From assembly GCA_001770355.1 (NCBI GenBank), contig MEQV01000097.1, forward strand, positions 1 to 6,991: a DNA stretch of 6,991 bases, read 5' to 3'. A program made the translations under genes and the position numbers. Shown in pieces: positions 4,745 through 6,991 of this stretch. How positions within the stretch are numbered: the stretch's first letter is position 1; every line of letters starts with the position of its first letter. Under the pieces are notes generated by a model. The model searched no databases. It had not been told where the DNA came from and saw nothing but the letters and a program-made list of their open reading frames with translations. The stretch comes from Betaproteobacteria bacterium RIFCSPLOWO2_02_FULL_62_17 (GTDB taxonomy: Bacteria > Pseudomonadota > Gammaproteobacteria > Burkholderiales > SG8-39).

Positions 4745-6991
4745 CTGACGCTACGCAAAAGGGCGCCGTTGCCCGGCAAATGCCGATGCCGCCCGGGAGA
4801 TCCGCTGGCGGAGCAATCCGTATTGCATGGATGGCCGCGTTGTTGGTGATCGGTTTGCACGCAGGGGCCGCCGCAGCGGCCGAGCCCGCGCCGGCGGACG
4901 CCAAGTCCTCCTACACAGCGCAGATCAAGGGACTGCTGGCGCGCGCGGCTGCGCTTCAGCAAAGCGGATTCCGCCTCAGAGCCATCGATCAACTCAACGC
5001 GGCCAGCGATCTCGCCAGCCTGCTTGCCAATCCAGCGCTCGATGCGACCACCGCCGGCGCCCTGGGAGGCGCCTACCTGTGCGTCGGGAACCTAGTCGAG
5101 GCGAGCAGCCAGTTGCAAAAGGCTTTGGCATTGGCCGAGCGTGCCGGCGTTGCCTCGATTACTGCTGCAGCGCTCAATGACTGGGGAAACCTGCTCGGCG
5201 CCGAACAGCGCGACAGTGAAGCCCTGGCGGCCTACCGCCGCAGCCTGGATCTGGCCAACTCCGCGGCAAGCGTCACGGTGGCGATTTCCGCCGCCACCAA
5301 CGCCGCCCAGCTGCAGCTTAAGACGAAAAACATCCCGTCCGCGATGGAATTCCTGCAGCTCGCGCTGCAAAGCGTGGACGGACTGCCGGACCCCAAGGAG
5401 AAGGCGGCTGCCCGTTTGCGTGCCGGGCGTCTGTTGCAGAACCTCCATGCCATGACGCGCGACTCCGGCGCGCTCGCGCAAGCCTATGGCAGCCTGGACA
5501 CTGCCGCGCGCGAAGCCGAAGCGGCGGGCGACGGGCGCTTGGCTTCCTACGCGTGGGGCTACCTCGCGCAACTCTACGAAGACGAAAAGCGCGCCCCCGA
5601 AGCCCTCGACCTGGCCCGCAGGGCGGTGTTCCTGGCGCAGCAGGCTCGTGCACCGGAAAGCCTTTACCGGTGGCAATGGCTGTCTGGAAGACTGCTCAAG
5701 GCAGGCGGCAAGACCATTGAAGCGCTGGCTTCCTACCGCCATGCCGTCCAGAGCCTGAGCGAAATCCGCCAGGACCTGATGGCGGAACTGCGCGCGCAGC
5801 GCCTGTCCTACCGGGAAACCGTCGGGCCCCTGTTTCTGGAGTTTGCCGATCTACTGCTGCAGGAGGCTGCAGGCGCCCAAGCCGGACGGGATCCGCAGCG
5901 GCATCTGCTCGAGGCGCGCGATCTGATCGAGCAGTTGAAGGCCGTCGAGCTCGAAGACTATTTCCAGGACGACTGCGTCGCGGGCATGGTCTCCAAGCAG
6001 AAAGCCGTTGAGCAGGTTGCGCCCCGCACCGCAGTGCTGTACCCGATCATTTTTCCTGACCGGCTGGAAATTCTCATTGGATTCCCGGGCGGACTGCAGC
6101 GCGTCACAGTGAAAGTGGCGGCGGCAACATTGGGCGCGGAGGTGCTTGCGTTCCGGCAGAAGCTCGAGAAACGCACCACGCGTGAATACCTTCCCCACGC
6201 CAGGCGGCTCTACGACTGGCTGATACGGCCGATCGAAGACCGATTGCGGGCGCAGCAGGTCGAGACGCTGGTATGGGTGCCCGACGGACCGCTGCGCAAC
6301 ATCCCGCTCGCGGCGCTCAACGACGGCAATGCGTTCCTGAATGCGCATTATGCCGTCGCGGTGGTGCCTGGCCTCACCCTGATCGAGCCCCAGGCGATCG
6401 CCCGGCAGGAAATGCGCCTGCTGCTGAATGGGCTGACCCGGGCGGTGCAGAATTTTCCGGCCCTGCCCTACGTTTCGGATGAAATCCAGGCCATCCAGGA
6501 CCGGTACAGCGGCAAACTGCTCCTGGATCAGAATTTCCTGCTCGCAAATCTCGAGCAGGAGATGCGCAAGGTTGACTACTCGGTGGTGCACATCGCCTCG
6601 CACGCCCAGTTCGACAGCGACCCGCGCAAGAGCTTCGTGCTGACCTACGATGGCAGGTTGAATATGGACCGCCTGGAGCAGCTCGTTAAATTCAGCCGCT
6701 TCCGTGAAAACCCCGTGGAGCTGTTGACCCTCAGCGCCTGCCGCACTGCCGCGGGCGATGAGCGCGCCGCGCTCGGCTTGGCCGGCGTGGCGATCAAGGC
6801 CGGCGCGCGCAGCGCGCTGGCGACGCTGTGGTACATCAACGATCAGGCATCGACCGAGCTTATCGCCGAGTTCTACCGGCAGTTGGGGAGCGCCTCCAAC
6901 TCCAAGGCGAAAGCCCTGCAAATGGCGCAGCAGAAGCTGCTCTCCGATGCGCGCTATCGGCACCCCGGATACTGGTCAGCGTTCCTCATGA
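4741..6991 (+). CDS. Exported TPR-CHAT domain protein (putative cysteine protease), 3'-truncated
   Basis: The frame is open without a stop from ATG 4741 to the window end (750 complete codons). It stops in 'HPGYWSAFLM', normally near the very end of CHAT proteins, so only a few residues should be missing. Residues 1-47 look like a long signal peptide: an Arg/Pro-containing n-region, a hydrophobic IAWMAALLVIGL core (28-39) and an Ala-rich cleavage region before E48. Residues ~55-400 are alpha-helical with TPR-like pairs, for example 'SEALAAYRRSLDLA' and 'PEALDLARRAVFLA', usually protein-binding. A conserved linker 'LKAVELEDYFQDDC' ends at C412. The CHAT domain spans ~425 to the end, with 'VPDGPLRNIPLAAL' (513-526), H621 in 'VVHIASHAQF' and C667 in 'LTLSACRTAAGD', followed by 'AGARSALATLW'. 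CHAT enzymes are caspase/separase-like cysteine proteases, and this dyad looks intact. Location after a TpsB gene suggests processing of an exported protein; this is inference. ATG 4741 fits the gap and weak GGTGA; ATG 4780 or 4786 would shorten the n-region. Confidence 0.93.
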   Translation, partial: MTDATQKGAVARQMPMPPGRSAGGAIRIAWMAALLVIGLHAGAAAAAEPAPADAKSSYTAQIKGLLARAAALQQSGFRLRAIDQLNAASDLASLLANPALDATTAGALGGAYLCVGNLVEASSQLQKALALAERAGVASITAAALNDWGNLLGAEQRDSEALAAYRRSLDLANSAASVTVAISAATNAAQLQLKTKNIPSAMEFLQLALQSVDGLPDPKEKAAARLRAGRLLQNLHAMTRDSGALAQAYGSLDTAAREAEAAGDGRLASYAWGYLAQLYEDEKRAPEALDLARRAVFLAQQARAPESLYRWQWLSGRLLKAGGKTIEALASYRHAVQSLSEIRQDLMAELRAQRLSYRETVGPLFLEFADLLLQEAAGAQAGRDPQRHLLEARDLIEQLKAVELEDYFQDDCVAGMVSKQKAVEQVAPRTAVLYPIIFPDRLEILIGFPGGLQRVTVKVAAATLGAEVLAFRQKLEKRTTREYLPHARRLYDWLIRPIEDRLRAQQVETLVWVPDGPLRNIPLAALNDGNAFLNAHYAVAVVPGLTLIEPQAIARQEMRLLLNGLTRAVQNFPALPYVSDEIQAIQDRYSGKLLLDQNFLLANLEQEMRKVDYSVVHIASHAQFDSDPRKSFVLTYDGRLNMDRLEQLVKFSRFRENPVELLTLSACRTAAGDERAALGLAGVAIKAGARSALATLWYINDQASTELIAEFYRQLGSASNSKAKALQMAQQKLLSDARYRHPGYWSAFLM

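Noticed and set aside
6799..6830. GCGCGC...GCGCGC inverted repeat as a terminator or recombination site
   Set aside because: It lies within codons of the conserved AGARSALATLW segment of the CHAT domain, with no T-run after it; the symmetry follows from Ala/Arg codons in GC-rich DNA.
5851..6963. Reverse-strand open frame (370 codons) opposite the CHAT domain
   Set aside because: The + strand frame carries the conserved CHAT motifs with both catalytic residues, and the reverse translation shows no recognisable motif. It is a shadow of biased third-position composition.
1..6991. CRISPR arrays, tRNA or rRNA genes, insertion sequences and attachment sites
   Set aside because: Nearly every base is coding. 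I saw no short-repeat/spacer array, cloverleaf, transposase motif or flanking inverted repeats.

Overview
The window is GC-rich, densely coding DNA, with three genes all on the + strand that look like one operon. The first has lost its 5' end and the third its last few codons. The organism is most likely a Gram-negative proteobacterium. The middle gene is an outer-membrane beta-barrel transporter of the two-partner secretion (TpsB/FhaC/ShlB) type, and the first and third genes also look exported. The Trp-rich, duplicated C-terminal module of the first protein is one I associate mainly with betaproteobacteria. That lineage call rests on memory and is tentative.

Layout. (1) 1-2976: the C-terminal 991 residues of a very large, modular, cysteine-free surface or secreted protein. 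It has a YVTN-type beta-propeller with an exact 42-residue period, three copies of a ~100-residue GEYSxNGG repeat, two bacterial Ig-like domains, one fibronectin type III domain and a tandem pair of Trp-rich C-terminal modules. (2) 2984-4702: a TpsB transporter with signal peptide, two POTRA domains, a 'VRGY' barrel motif and a terminal Phe. It starts 7 bases after the first gene stops. (3) 4741-6991 (runs off the end): an exported TPR-CHAT protein. It carries a signal peptide, a TPR-like helical region and a C-terminal CHAT (caspase/separase-like) domain with an apparently intact His-Cys dyad. It starts 38 bases after the TpsB stop. No promoter or terminator is visible, and those gaps are the only non-coding DNA.

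Working model (inference): the first gene makes a large extracellular adhesin-like protein, the second an outer-membrane pore that could secrete it or a partner encoded upstream, and the third a periplasmic or secreted cysteine protease that could mature or release it. The first protein, as far as it is visible, has no filamentous-hemagglutinin beta-helix, so whether it is the TpsB cargo depends on sequence upstream of the window. The most notable point is the combination of a TpsB pore, an exported CHAT protease and a beta-propeller/Ig/FN3 mosaic protein in one tight operon.
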